Origin: Mermis nigrescens
Lineage: Eukaryota > Nematoda > Enoplea > Mermithida > Mermithidae
NCBI GenBank assembly: GCA_036768485.1
Contig: JAVLUZ010000769.1
Location: 1 to 64,000 of the forward strand
Direction of reading: 5' to 3'
Length of the DNA: 64,000 nucleotides
Both the position numbers and the translations under genes were made by a program. Under the pieces are notes generated by a model, which had not been told where the DNA came from, made no database searches, and saw only the letters and a program-made list of their open reading frames with translations. Position 1 is the stretch's first letter. Every line of letters starts with the position of its first letter. Shown in pieces: positions 52,600-63,907 of this stretch.

Positions 52600-53030
52600 G
52601 TAAAAAATGAAGCTGATGCATAAACATTCTAAAATTGTAGGAAAAAACTTTTCCCTAAGCTTGCTTTACACTACTTTACACTTTACACTAGCTTTACACT
52701 TTACACTAGTCCCCCCAAAATACAACAATACTCTCTTACCACTCACCCACAACTTATATTGCCTTTGTTTCGGAACAAGTTGTTTCGGAACCAGCTGTTA
52801 CTGTAAAAAAATCGATAAAATGCGGAGGAACCCCTTTTCAGGACCCCAAGCCATTTGCGCCCTGGCGCGACCTTGACTTTGGGCCAGGGCGCAGGTTTGC
52901 CTCGTCCACCGCCCCGCTTCACCCGTCATCCTATGCTACAACACTAGGCTCTGGTTTGTCCAGGCAGGTTCAGACTCCTATGCTATAACACTACAACGCT
53001 ATAAGACATGAGTCTAGGGTGGCAACTGAA
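52600..53030. repeat. Right flank: TTACACTTTACAC repeats and short GC-rich module
   Basis: 'ctttacactttacactagctt' repeats at 52,660-52,705, two copies of a 'gtttcggaacaa' block (52,564 and 52,768), then a GC-rich block 52,826-53,010 ('gcgccctggcgcgaccttga', 'tatgctataacactacaacg'). Confidence 0.5.
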
Positions 53031-53275
53031 AAAGCAGTGTAATCGGCATACTCTAGGTTACGCGCTGAAATTCTGTACATAGCACAGCTAACGTCTATAC
53101 ATCATTTCCTGAAAATTTGAACAAAATCCGGCCATTAGTTCTTGAGTCATGCAAAAGTGTAAACTAATGCTGGTATACTGTAGGCTGCGCGCTGAAATTC
53201 TGTACATAGCATACGTAACATACACTCAACATACTTTGAAAATTTGAGCCCGATCCACCTGCTGGTTCTTGTTTT
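53030..53275 (+). repeat. Satellite S2, two units
   Basis: Plus-strand units matching 9.6-10.1 kb ('aatcggcatactctaggtta', 'tctatacatcatttcctgaa', 'ggtatactgtaggctgcg'). Confidence 0.7.
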
Positions 53276-53510
53276 ACGCCTCTTCAAAAATAACCCCTGG
53301 ATAATAACCTCCTGGGTAATAACCCCCCTGGGTTATTGCATCCCCTCCCCCGGCCCTGAGCCCTTGGCCTCAGCTGGCGTCCACCCCTCCCCGGACAGGT
53401 CCGGGCAGGCCCTCAACTCATTTGCTCCTGGCACAACCTCGATTTTGGGCCAGGGAGCGAATCTGCCTATCTTATAACACTACAACGCTATAAGATATGA
53501 GTCTGAGGCG
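53270..53510 (+). repeat. GC-rich module (copy 3)
   Basis: Starts 'ttttacgcctcttcaaaaat', ends 'cgctataagatatgagtctg'. Same order as copies at 10,137 and 44,770. Confidence 0.65.
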
Positions 53511-53839
53511 GACATCGGGTTGCTCGACGAACCAATAAGCTCGACGTTAAAGTCCAATGGTCGATTTTAATCTCAGTTGCTATACCCTACCTCAGTGCAG
53601 CCATTAATTAAGGCTCAGATCTACCTTAAGACCGGTTGCTCGACTGAAGCCTTAACGCTCCCATTAAGCGTTTAATAGTTTCTTCAAGGTAAATTGGGTT
53701 GCTGGGCTTTACCTTGATGATTTTAATGGTTTTGTTAGGTTAATTCTTTAAGGTAGGTCGAGAGCTACATAAAGAATTCATGGATTGTTTTCATATTAAA
53801 AACACGGCGCTTCATCATATTGTTCCGATTTTTAATATT

Positions 53840-54460
53840 ATGACAAGTTCTCGTCGATGCCAAGTCAAAAGAAGTCCTTTGATTAATTTAAATGACAATG
53901 AATTTTATGGCAAATGTAGATTTAGCAAGTTATTCTTTGAATTCCATTCAAAATCTTATCAAGGATGACCTTGCCCGTTCCAGCGAAAGTTCTACTGTTG
54001 CAACAGTAGGAATGCAAATCTTTAATGCTCTGCCTTTTACGCCACTGGAAGTTTCCTAAATATGGTTGGAGACAACTATGGTTTTCACAAGTCTACTGTT
54101 AGTCGTGCACTCAGGAGATGTTTCGACTGCTTAAGCGGAGTACTTAAGCGAATTTGTTTCTTTCCCAACTTATTTGACCGAGTTAAGAAAAATAAGCATT
54201 GATTTCACAAGCCCTCATGGCTTTCCAAACGTTAAAGGGGTTATTGATGGCACTCATACGCACACGGGCTCCTTCTGGAGACCAAGAACCATATATTATG
54301 TCAACCGTGATGGTTATCATAGCATAAATGTTGCAGGCAATTTGTGATTCGACAGAGATGTTTTTGAATATCGTGTGCTGATAGGCCGGGATCTACTCAC
54401 GATTCGAGAATTTTATCTCGCTGGTACTTTGTGGCACATTTACATAAACAGCGACCAAAG
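53840..54460 (+). pseudogene. PIF/Harbinger DDE transposase fragment
   Basis: Starts MTSSRRCQVKRSPLINLNDN. Across several frameshifts it reads DLARSS, then TVSRALRRCFDCLS-like helix-turn-helix sequence, FPTYLTELRKI, GFPNVKGVIDGTHTH (first catalytic Asp), YYVNRDGYHSINV, and in a shifted frame DRPGSTHDSRI (second Asp region). These are DDE_Tnp_4 hallmarks in the usual order. The last third, with the Glu, is missing. Multiple stops and frameshifts make it inactive. Confidence 0.85.
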
Positions 54461-54689
54461 TCTGGCGGGATCAAAAAATTTTAAAACATAAAAAGTGTCA
54501 AAAAAATTGACGATAGGGACTAAAAAGACAAATATTCGATCTTATCTATCGCTCCTTCTGATTTTTGCATATTTTTTCAAAAATGTTCGAATGAAATTCT
54601 ACACTACATATTGGCGTGAAGGTCAGGCTGGACATCCAGAATCTATACGACCATCAATTCTGAATATTAACAACGTTTTGTGTTCTCGC

Positions 54690-55020
54690 GATATTTTTTG
54701 ACGCCCATTGATCGAGCTTGATGAATTCGCCAAAAAAGGTGCTCCCTATCGTTTTTAGCGTTTCGGGCAATGCTTCATCTTTCTAGAGAATTTAACAAAA
54801 AATTTTGAAATAATGAAATTGAATAAATAGAAGAAAAGTTAGTTTATAAAACCTGTACCCTATACGGCGCAAAGCGTCAAAAATTTGTCACTTTTGAGCG
54901 AGGTAGATAGCTAAAAACACTCAAAACAGCCATTTTTCTATGAATTCGCTGAAAACTCGGAAAATCGATATATCTGCGGGATGAAGAATTTCTGGGAGGG
55001 TATTAAACTTTTTCAGGTGG
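54690..55020 (-). repeat. Family B repeat inserted in the Harbinger element
   Basis: Carries 'cattgatcgagcttgatga', 'cggcgcaaagcgtcaaaaat', 'gagcgaggtagatagctaaa' and 'gatatatctgcgggatga', the same order as 1,260-1,560. Confidence 0.5.
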
Positions 55021-55552
55021 GTAAGAACCATCTGCCGCACCTCAACACGATCACGTATGATTAATGTGCTTATTTACTGTACTTAGTACATAAATGTATG
55101 ATTTGGACTGCCCGTTGACCATAACAAAATCTACTGTAAGGACCATCCCTGCTGTAAAGACCAAAATTCAGGCTCTGCAAGCGTTTTTTATAGAAGAAAG
55201 TTGGTGGAAGCTAAACACCTACGATTAACTAGAGCGAAATATTAAATCTTACTGAGTTTTCATTGCAATAATATTGAGTTTATCCTTTTTTCTAATTTGA
55301 GACAAAGGAACTCTGAGTGCTTAATGTACTGACAATGCGAATAGCATGAAAAATTGCTGATTACAAACCGTATCTTTATATAAATAAAAATTTTTTAACT
55401 ATTAAATTTTTCCAATTATATAATTATATGACAATTAAAACGCGGTTCTTATAGACTTCATGTATGCAATTAAGGTTGTCACGAGATCACTCCTGGGAAC
55501 TCAACCGCTACTGAAGTAAACTCACTGTGCGTTGAACTCGATTTAGAGTTGA

Positions 55553-55735
55553 TTGAATTTTTTCAACCGCTTTCCATGTTACTTCCGATGCCTATCAAGG
55601 AGTCGCCGCTTGATCAAACATAATGTCGTAGATTTGCAGAATAAGGCTCGGTGGACTTTTGGAGGAGGACCGCCGCCTGTACTCATGCTGTTTAATAGAC
55701 TATCTAGAACTGCGGGCATCATCTTTAAGATTTGA
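55553..55735 (+). pseudogene. Possible Harbinger accessory (Myb-like) protein remnant
   Basis: The frame includes ARWTFGGGPPP followed by a Leu-rich stretch. A 'TGGGPPP' motif is common in the Myb/SANT-like second protein of Harbinger elements, from memory. Only this short match and the location support the call. Confidence 0.3.
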
Positions 55736-56639
55736 TATTTTATTTTGAATCAGAATCACTACCGCGACTGACGTCAGAACTTCGCTGAGTTAAATTCGAA
55801 TACGATTCGTATATCTCGACAAGCAGACAAAAATCTTTTACACCTCAGACTAACGAGCGCTTTTCGCTTTTGTTTGTCAATTGTATCACTATCACTGCAA
55901 TCTATTATACAAGAATTCGGTGTAATTCCAAGCGTCATGACGTAAACGGCTGTTGAGCGGAAATTCAATTCCTAATTTCTATAGTTCTGACACTTTTATC
56001 TACCTTTTCCAAACCATTTAAACCCTCATGAATTACGTGCGAACTTAATACATCCATTAAACTTCCATAACGCAACTATTAAGCTTACCTTAACGCTACC
56101 ATTAGTTTCCCTTAGACACAGCCATTAAAGACTTTCTCTTAATGGTTTCTTTAGTGGTACCTTAGACTTCCCTTAACAAATGCTCGACCACTACCACTAG
56201 TTGATGGTCGAGTCGAGCGATCCGATTGTACGAACCGTAGCGAAACCATTTGTTAAGGTTCTACCTCATGATTAATGGTTCCGTTAAGGGAGTCTTAATG
56301 ATCGTTGGCGTTATGGTGAGGTCGAGCAACCGGCCTACCATTAAATGCTAATTTTTAATGGTTTGCCTTTATTGAAGTGAAGTCGAGCAACCGGGCCCAG
56401 ATATTAAAAACAACATATATTATAACGCTACGAGTGAAGCTTTACACGCTCTTTTCACATTAGTGAGAAATGAAAAAAATAGAAAAACGGCGGCATCGAA
56501 TTTTATTTGTTGTCTATCTTTTAAAAAACTGCACAATACAGAAATGTCTGGTTTATAGCTGTAGAGGTTAGATACATGTTGGGGGTACCCAAGTATAGTA
56601 TAGGTACGCGCTAACGCACCTATATAATGGAGAGGTGTA

Positions 56640-56905
56640 GACCACACGTGGGCGGGGGAAGAGGGGTTTTGAGGGGTATGCACTCCCTACTAGAAACTAA
56701 AATAACCCTCCTAGAGATCAGAAGCACCCATACTAATCAAATTTTTGGAAAGTTTTGTTGTTTTTTCGCAATTTCATGATGCTAGAGGATAGTGCTCGAC
56801 GAGAATTGTTGAAAAGTGGTTTTCGCCATACAACCATTTTTAAGACTATTTTTGACCTCTGAAAAATCTTGCAACCTCGAAAGTTTGATGCTGCCCACCT
56901 ACGAT
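56640..56905 (-). mobile_element. Family A MITE copy
   Basis: 'cacgtgggcgggggaagagg' to 'gctgcccacctacgatg', with interior 'agtgctcgacgagaattgttg'. Confidence 0.6.
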
Positions 56906-57102
56906 GTAGACCAACCCTATGTGAGAATCCTATTATTATCTCTAACTCCTGTGAGTTGTGTTTTTTCATGCCTAATGAATATTACTTTACGATACAACGA
57001 AAGTGCCTGAGTAAATTAAGAGTTTCAAGTAAGCGTTTGTTTTGAGAAAATAGAAAATTAAATTGTCAGCGATTTTGCCATAAAGCCGGCGATGCAATCA
57101 AT

Positions 57103-57370
57103 CTGGGCGTGTGGGGGTTCTGGAGAATGCATCCTGAGAAACCAAAATACCTTCCAGAAATAAAAATACCCCGCCTAAAAAATTCAAGTTTTGAACATTT
57201 TTTGTTTTTTGTCGCAATTTTTTGATGCCACTGGACGATGCTTTCGATGAGGAACGTTGAAAAATGGTGTCTTTTCGCCATACCACCATTTTTACGGCCA
57301 TTTTTTGACCTTTGAAAAAATCTAATACCTCCTCTCCCCTTCTCAAGACTTTGGTGCCGCCCACCTATGG
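57103..57370 (-). mobile_element. Family A MITE copy
   Basis: 'atctgggcgtgtgggggttc' to 'gccgcccacctatgg', with interior 'gatgaggaacgttgaaaaatg'-type blocks and three successive 'agaaa(c/t)(c/a)aaaatacc' segments. Confidence 0.65.
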
Positions 57371-57549
57371 ATGCAATGATTTATTTCGTGCAGCGATTTA
57401 ACGATTGACAACACCGAGTTTCGCCCACAATACGTATCTTTATTTCAGCACGTCTTTTTCACTATTGTTACAGGTAAATGTTTTCAAGACACACGGCTCA
57501 GAAGTTATGCGCGGCAGGCTCGTCGTCATATGTTGTTAACGTCATCATC

Positions 57550-57835
57550 ATAGGTAGGCAGCACCAAATTTCTGGGAGGGAAGTCTGCAAAATTTTTTGA
57601 AAATCAAAAATCGTCTTAAGAATGGTGAGTATGGCGAAAAACACCATTTTTAAACGTTTCTCATTGAGCTACTATCCATTGCTCGAAAAATTGCGAAAAA
57701 AAACAAAAAAAATTCAAAAATCGAAATGCTGGGGGGTATTTTAATTTCTGGGGAGAAGGGGAATTCGTCCTCCTGGAAGGGTGCATACCCCTTCCAAACC
57801 GAGCCCCCTCCCCTCCCACCCCACGCCTACGTTTC
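57550..57835 (+). mobile_element. Family A MITE copy
   Basis: 'cataggtaggcagcaccaaa' to 'ccaccccacgcctacg', plus orientation, inverted relative to its neighbours. Confidence 0.65.
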
Positions 57836-58084
57836 GTCGTCATTGTAGTCTGCAGTTGTCGTTCTTGTTGTCGTTGGCGATGGCGCATGCGTCGTGGACG
57901 GTGGGCGTTTCAGCCTAATTTAAGGTGCATTAGAAAATAACAAAGGCAATCCTTGATCTGGTCGCGCCTTTGGTGGCTGCTGAAATATTCTGCGGACGAT
58001 ATGTATTTGTTCGAAAAATTCCTGATCTTCTAATTAATAGCAGGCTTTAGCTGAAAGTTCTATAGATGGTGGAACTCACACCTT

Positions 58085-58270
58085 AGCGTGGAGGTTGGAG
58101 GGTATGTACGCACCCCCTTCCCGCGAAACCAAATACCCCCGCCTGAAACCAAAGCTACACCCAAAAATTTAATTTTTGAGAATTTTTTGTTTCTTTTTTC
58201 GCAATTCTCTTTGAAAAATCTTGCACAAACAAACTCCCCCACCCGAGAAATTCGGTGCCGCTCACCTATG
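58085..58270 (-). mobile_element. Family A MITE copy, internally deleted
   Basis: 'agcgtggaggttggagggta' to 'gccgctcacctatgg', missing the middle 'gccactggacgatgct' section. Confidence 0.6.
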
Positions 58271-58279
58271 GTGAGGAGA

Positions 58280-60280
58280 CTGTTCCTGAAGACGTTATAT
58301 GATTTTTTGATCACGTTCCCGATATCCGTAAATTCTTTGTGCAAAAATAAAAAAATGATATTTATTGTTTTCTGTGATCAATTTGTAAACAATCAGCAGA
58401 CGTAGACAGCGCCTGGTTTTGCTAGAGATTTTAAAATTATTTAATCTAAATTTGAATCAATTTACTCGTCCCTTTTGCGAATTGCGAATCGAGTTGACAG
58501 AATACGACCAGTAGGCATACGAAGGAATGCCAATTCATCTTGAGTTGCGAATGCATATAGACTGGTGCGAATGACTGGCTTATTTAAAAAGCACAGTTCC
58601 GAACGCACTAAAATTCTAAGAGTCGGGTTCGAGCTTAGTACAGCTTGACCATATATAATATTCTATGGCTACCATAGTCGGATAAATTCTCCGAATTCGG
58701 AAGCTTCGGATTAAACTTTAGTCGAATTTAGGCGCAAAGTATGAGGCATTTAAAATTTTTCTGAGAAATTCAGTTTAGTATTAATTAGCGTCCTGGCTTT
58801 GGATGTTTTCTTTAGCAAACTGAATCTGCAATGGATTACCCCGTGAATATTTCATCTGCAATGAAGTCAATTCGGTAAGAGCTGATTAAATCTTGTAGCT
58901 TTATTACTTATGGAAAGTGTTTTCACAGTACAATGAAGATCAATTTGCGATTCGCAAGTTAGAAATGCCATAAATTTAGTAATGAGATTTCAGCCTGAAT
59001 AAAAAAGAATCGAGTTGAATGCTGAGCAAAAGCTTTAAATGAAAGAGCATACAATTATCTAAGTATTTTTTATGAACCAATTTATTTGGTCCAAGAACGA
59101 ATGTTCAAAAAACCGTTTTTCTGCAGTATACCCATAAAAAATGTGCAAATTTGGGTCTTCAAACGGTAATATCTTTACGAATAAGCGTGAAATCTAGCAA
59201 AATAAATGCGTTTTAAAAACTTCTAAACAAAAAGAATAAGTTTTGGTTATAACAGTGCATGGTCCTTTCTGCAATCTCAGAAAACCTCTAATTTGAGATT
59301 AAAATCTTTAATGGTTTTTAATTTTTCACAAATTTCGCTCAGCTTTATGCTTGTAAATCGGGTAGTTTTTCATTTTGAAACAGCAAGTGAAGGTATCGTC
59401 CAAAAGCTCATTTAATGTTGAACCTAGTAAGCATAAATTTAGTATCATTTACGCAATTCGTATAAAAACTATAGGCCGAGGAACTATAATTTATATAGTG
59501 CTCAAGGAAGCAACTCTGATCAGTTTCAATCACGTGTACCATATTATCAATATTATCATTAATTCAAATCGAAAAATCTTAGCCGGGCTTAGGTCCATCA
59601 TGACAGGGAATATATCAAAATTTTTGTAATCTTAGAGAAATGGAAAACTACCTTAAATTAAACCATGATTGTCAAAAACTACAGGGCGCTTCACGTAATT
59701 GTTTCGACTTTTTTCGCACGTTCTCAGTATTTTCCAATAATTTTTTATCTATAGTTGTAAGGTCCAATAGGAATCTCTCGATACATGATTTGCTTTTTGT
59801 AGAAAAGCTAGATAAGGTGAAGTATGATGAATGTTAAGGTAAAAAGCTGAGCATTCTCTATCACATATTCAGTGAAGAATAAATAAAAGCAGATCTTGAG
59901 CTGAATCAGACTGATCTAATATTTCTCGATTGAATTTCGATATTGCATCTCATCCTCATACTTTTACTTTACTTCAATGTGCTTTCTGTTCCGAATAAAC
60001 AAACACTGCTCAAAGCTAAATCTTCGTAATGATTTTGATTTTGCAATCTAGTAAAAAAGCACCGTTAAGCATTTTCAGAAAGCCCTATCGTGCGTTTTAC
60101 GACCAGAGACCAAAAAAAGTTCTCCCAATTTTGCGATCATCAGCTTGATATCCTCATGGCTGTACCATATTGGTCTCACGCCCTTTTTATAAAAAAATAA
60201 ATAGAGATAAAGCGGGCCTTTAAATGCTGCCGAGAAAAATAAAATTGTTTCATTGACTTTATTACAAGGGCGATAATACA
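58280..60280. other. AT-rich non-coding stretch
   Basis: No repeat family or gene that I can support. ORFs up to about 85 codons occur, but none has recognisable features. Confidence 0.4.
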
Positions 60281-60284
60281 ACAA

Positions 60285-60440
60285 CACGTGGGAGTTGGGG
60301 GGTCTCTAATCCCTCCAGATGTTCCAAAATCCCCCTTCCCCAGGTGCTGTACGCACTGCGGAATTCTATTTTTAATGACATTTTTAGCAACTTTGCTGAT
60401 CCTGGCCTTCTACCCAGAATTTTCTTATTGCCCACGATAA
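60285..60440 (-). mobile_element. MITE related to family A
   Basis: 'cacgtgggagttggggggt' to 'cttattgcccacgataatgg'. The interior is diverged ('tttttaatgacatttttagc'). Confidence 0.5.
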
Positions 60441-60449
60441 TGGTTTACA

Positions 60450-61870
60450 AACGATCAATTTCGTGTGATGCAGCAATATAATTGACAGGTGCAGTTAAAT
60501 TCGAGATTGACCGCTCAGTATCAAACATGTAAGAGGGATTGTGGATCCCCTAATGTCATTCGTCACCACGCCGCCAGAGTCAAGATTATTTTTTACCCCG
60601 TACCCTATTTTCGGCACAACAATGGTAACTTTTGCCATTTTTGGCCACAAATTGGAGGTCATTCACACCCCCCCCCCCAATGGACTGCAATCATCTTTCC
60701 AAAATCTCGAATTTGTACATGTATGCTGTATGCCCCTAGACCCATACTGCACGTGTTTGGTTATTTTAACAGATATTTTGTCACCAAACCACATGCCCCG
60801 TTGCGTCGTTGGCGCGGAGGCCTTGGGCGTTTTTGGCTTCGGCATAGGAAATCCATGGCTCGGGCCGCCTACAACATTTTATTAGGAATATCAGCCTTTT
60901 AAGCAGTGGCAAAACATAAGGTTTGGAGAACCCTCTACCCCCCGCTCACATATGGAATTGAGACAAAAAGAGTATAAAAGGGGTTTCGACGCAATTTTAC
61001 TCCCTATTTGTCATATTTTTTCCTATTTGTTCGGCGCTGAACATTACTCATTAATTACATGTATTGACCTTCACTTTCCTGTTTTTTAAGCCTGTTTTTT
61101 CGGTCGAAAACTTAACTTGTTAGCGCAGCACAGACCTTTGTTTCTTGCAAGGAATTCTTTGACTTAAAGAGCAATAATAGTTTTACTATGATCTGTTTTC
61201 ACGTCATGCTTGGCATAAACGGACAGGAAGCTGCTGTCTTGTTCGAAGTTGCCTTTCAGAAGTACGCCATGTAATGTAAGTTTTCTAAGGGTTATTGTAG
61301 ATTTTAGAATTGTCTGTACCAGAATTGATTCTGTGTGCTGGATAATGATCGAAAGAGGACAATGTTTTTGCGCGTAATGAACCGATTCCTTTGTACTATT
61401 TTGATACTTTTGGAAATAGTATGGTACCGCCCTACTCTGTCTGCAAATACTGAGTCTGTTAGCTTTTGTCGATTGTGACGCACTGGACCACCGTCCTACT
61501 GAACCCGCACGTCCCACAAGTCCCAACGTACTACTGAGACCCACCACGTGTATAACAGAAGTGTCAATTATTCTGCGATCGTCCAATTAGACTCACTGTC
61601 TCGGAAGACCCACCAGACAAAATGAAAGTATTTATGTTATGCGCAAAACAAAAAAATAAAATTAAAACGCTTAAGTGGAATCCGAATAATATTTCTACAA
61701 TCATTATTTTAAAATACGCATAATGTGATAGATAATGTTAGTACAAGTGAAAAAGGCTTTTTTATACGGTTTTCCTTTAGGCACTCTTGAGCGCCTGTTA
61801 ACAAACTCTGCATTTGTAAAAGTCGCTTAATGATTCATCGCTTAATTTGATTTTAATCTCAATTTGAGTC
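60450..61870. other. Stretch with long ORFs but no recognised gene
   Basis: Overlapping plus-strand ORFs (60,489-60,902; 60,541-60,885) span a C12 run and a GC patch. A minus-strand ORF of 140 codons (61,164-61,586) opens at a non-ATG codon. None has domain features I recognise. A TATA-like GTATAAAAGGGG lies at 60,972-60,983. Confidence 0.35.
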
Positions 61871-61879
61871 TGACCTTTG

Positions 61880-61889
61880 AAAAGTATAA
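61880..61889 (+). promoter_or_regulatory. Candidate TATA box (GTATAAAAGC)
   Basis: GTATAAAAGC about 100 bp before the leader-like frame at 61,983, followed ~30 bp later by TCATTAGC, a plausible start region. Confidence 0.3.
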
Positions 61890-61982
61890 AAGCTCATTAT
61901 CATCTCATTAGCTTCAAGAACCAGCATAGTCGAGACAACTTTGAAATCAAAATTTCAAAATAATCATAAGCAATAGAAAGGA

Positions 61983-62093
61983 CTGCCTTTGACCTTTCTC
62001 ATCATATTCGTAATTATCTGTGTTGAGGCTGTTGCAACGTTGCGTATTCCGATCCAACATAGTGAAAAAATGAGACGGTCGCCAAATGATTGA
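61983..62093 (+). pseudogene. Possible aspartic-protease first-exon relic
   Basis: A frame reads LTFLIIFVIICVEAVA (signal-peptide-like), then TLRIPIQHSEKMRR and a stop nine bases later. Signal peptide followed by (V/L)RIPL-x-K-x-RR is the start of the cathepsin D / pepsin propeptide, from memory. There is no ATG (a TAG lies two codons upstream of the leader), no splice donor at the expected place and no catalytic domain in the window, so at best this is a relic. Confidence 0.3.
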
Positions 62094-63000
62094 CTCCTCA
62101 TTATGCACGTGGAAGATATTATAGGACGGTTGGTCTAGTGAGACAGCGGGTCTAGTAGGATGGTGAGTCTAGCGAGACGGGACTTTTTCTCGCAAAGGAG
62201 CGGTAATGCTGAAAAGTGAAATTCTCTGTGGGGATCTATGTTCTGGATTGTAGGGGCTTAGATCCTCGTGTGACTAACTTTGCAACAGTAGTTACAATAA
62301 ATAATTAAAATGATAAAAATCAAAATTGCACGGATATTTTGATTGATATCTTTCTTTTTTCATGGTCAAAAGTGATATCATCCAGTCGATATAGACGGTA
62401 AATAGTAAAAATGTTATCTTACCATATGCGTTTTCTAGTTTATTATGATCTAATTCATCATGTGACTAGCAAAAAGTCAACACTGAATTTACCGGTTCTC
62501 TATTTTTGATACTTTAATCTCTATTCTTTTTCTCGAGAACTTTGAACGCGTCTTACTGTACGGTGACCTCTCCAATTTTCACCCATCTCTTGAATTAAGG
62601 CAGTATACTTCTCTCATGCAATGATCGAATTTCTAATTACTTGGCAGTATTACACTTTGTAGCCTACATAGGCCGCGCCTAAATTTAGGGTCTCAAAATA
62701 TCTGTAGATCAGAAAAGTGCCGAAAAATTCCAAATTTGACGGTAGTAGCAAAAACGTTATTTTTTCAAATAAGAGTGGAAAAAATCGAGAACAAATTTCA
62801 AAACTTTATTTTCTGGATAAGTCTACTTCTAGATTATGGCCAGGAATTTTCGATTCTTTATTTTTCTCTTGATTTAAAAAATAAATATTCGTTATTCTTT
62901 ATTTATGATTTTAGCTCAAATACATAATGAGTATATATGATTAATAATAATTCACTACAATAAATAAGTACAATAATTCAAATAGCAATAGCTATAAAAT
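62094..63000. other. AT-rich non-coding stretch
   Basis: Includes short GGTCTAGTGAGACGG-type repeats at 62,130-62,185. No gene supported. Confidence 0.4.
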
Positions 63001-63004
63001 CTAA

Positions 63005-63690
63005 AAAAATTAAATGACACCAAAAAACTAGTATAAATGCTGAAATAGCGTTAGAGCTACATTATTACGCAGTTTCTGGTCACTTTGAAGCACATTGAGA
63101 AAATTTTTGATTTTCATCCATTTATGGCCTTTATTTTATCTCAATTTCTCCACAAAATTTTAAACGAGACATGCACTTGGGAAGAGGGAATTTTATAATC
63201 TAGACTCATTGCAAAAATGGGAAATTCTATAAGAAAAATGAGGTAAAATAAAAAGCTAAGAAATGATGAAAATTTAATATTTTCTACAGAAGTGCTTGAA
63301 ATTGACCTGAAAGTGTGCGATAATGTTGTTTTGAAGCTATTTTAGCATATATATTAGTCTTTAAAGTCGAAAGCTCAATTTTTGACTATTTCGCGGTCAG
63401 CTGATCTCTCCCAGATCGGCCATGCTGCTGCGCATCTATGGTTAAGCCAGGCCAAAAAAGGGCAGAGGCCAAATACTGTGGGGAGAAGGGGGTAAGATGG
63501 GGCCAATTCATCTAAAAATAGCAGCAAAATTAAATTCTCGGGTTCTATCGATTTTTGGTAAGGTGTCCACCGGGACTTCCGGGGGAAAAGGAGTCAATTC
63601 AGGCCCTCACTACCCATGAGTGGTCAAGCAAGACCTCTAACCCCACCCCTCTTTCCCCAAATGCATGTCTGCACATGACTACGATTATTA
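63005..63690. repeat. Family C interspersed repeat copies
   Basis: Two inverted stretches (63,020-63,165 and 63,210-63,360) carry 'cagtttctggtcactttgaa', 'tttcatccatttatggcc' and their inverse, then 'cccagatcggccatgctg' and a GGTTCTATCGATTTTTGG block. Related copies lie near 20.45, 22.9, 24.8, 28.6 and 43.8 kb. Confidence 0.5.
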
Positions 63691-63907
63691 CGGACGCCCT
63701 TTTCTCGACAGGAGTCGTTTTACAGAACGCAAGGCGTCGTAATCTCTTGCGTTGAAGCGGTCGTCTTGGGCCACAAAGTCATTATAGTTGGAGTGGGTAT
63801 GAGTTTTATAAACCGTTTATTCGCGCCGTTGAAATCATCTACAAAACAATTTATTAAATATTCATTTTTCAGAGATGTTATATTCACGATTAGAGACTTT
63901 AACTACA

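Larger units (their letters stand above)
53516..56395 (+). mobile_element. Decayed PIF/Harbinger element (~2.9 kb)
   Basis: Left end CGGGTTGCTCGAC, right end GTCGAGCAACCGGGCC, inverted. Further copies of GGTTGCTCGAC or its complement occur at 53,633, 56,324 and in variants near 56,185-56,220, together with many TTAATGG / CCATTAA words near both ends. It contains a broken Harbinger transposase (53,840-54,460), a family B insertion (54,690-55,020) and a possible second-ORF remnant (55,553-55,735). I could not fix the 3-bp target duplication. Confidence 0.7.

Noticed and set aside
60489..60902. 137- and 114-codon overlapping plus-strand ORFs
   Set aside because: They cross a C12 homopolymer run and overlap each other and an antisense ORF; no signal peptide, domain or splice context.
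61164..61586. 140-codon minus-strand ORF
   Set aside because: No ATG at its 5' end, no recognisable family, and no sign of splice sites; left as unassigned.
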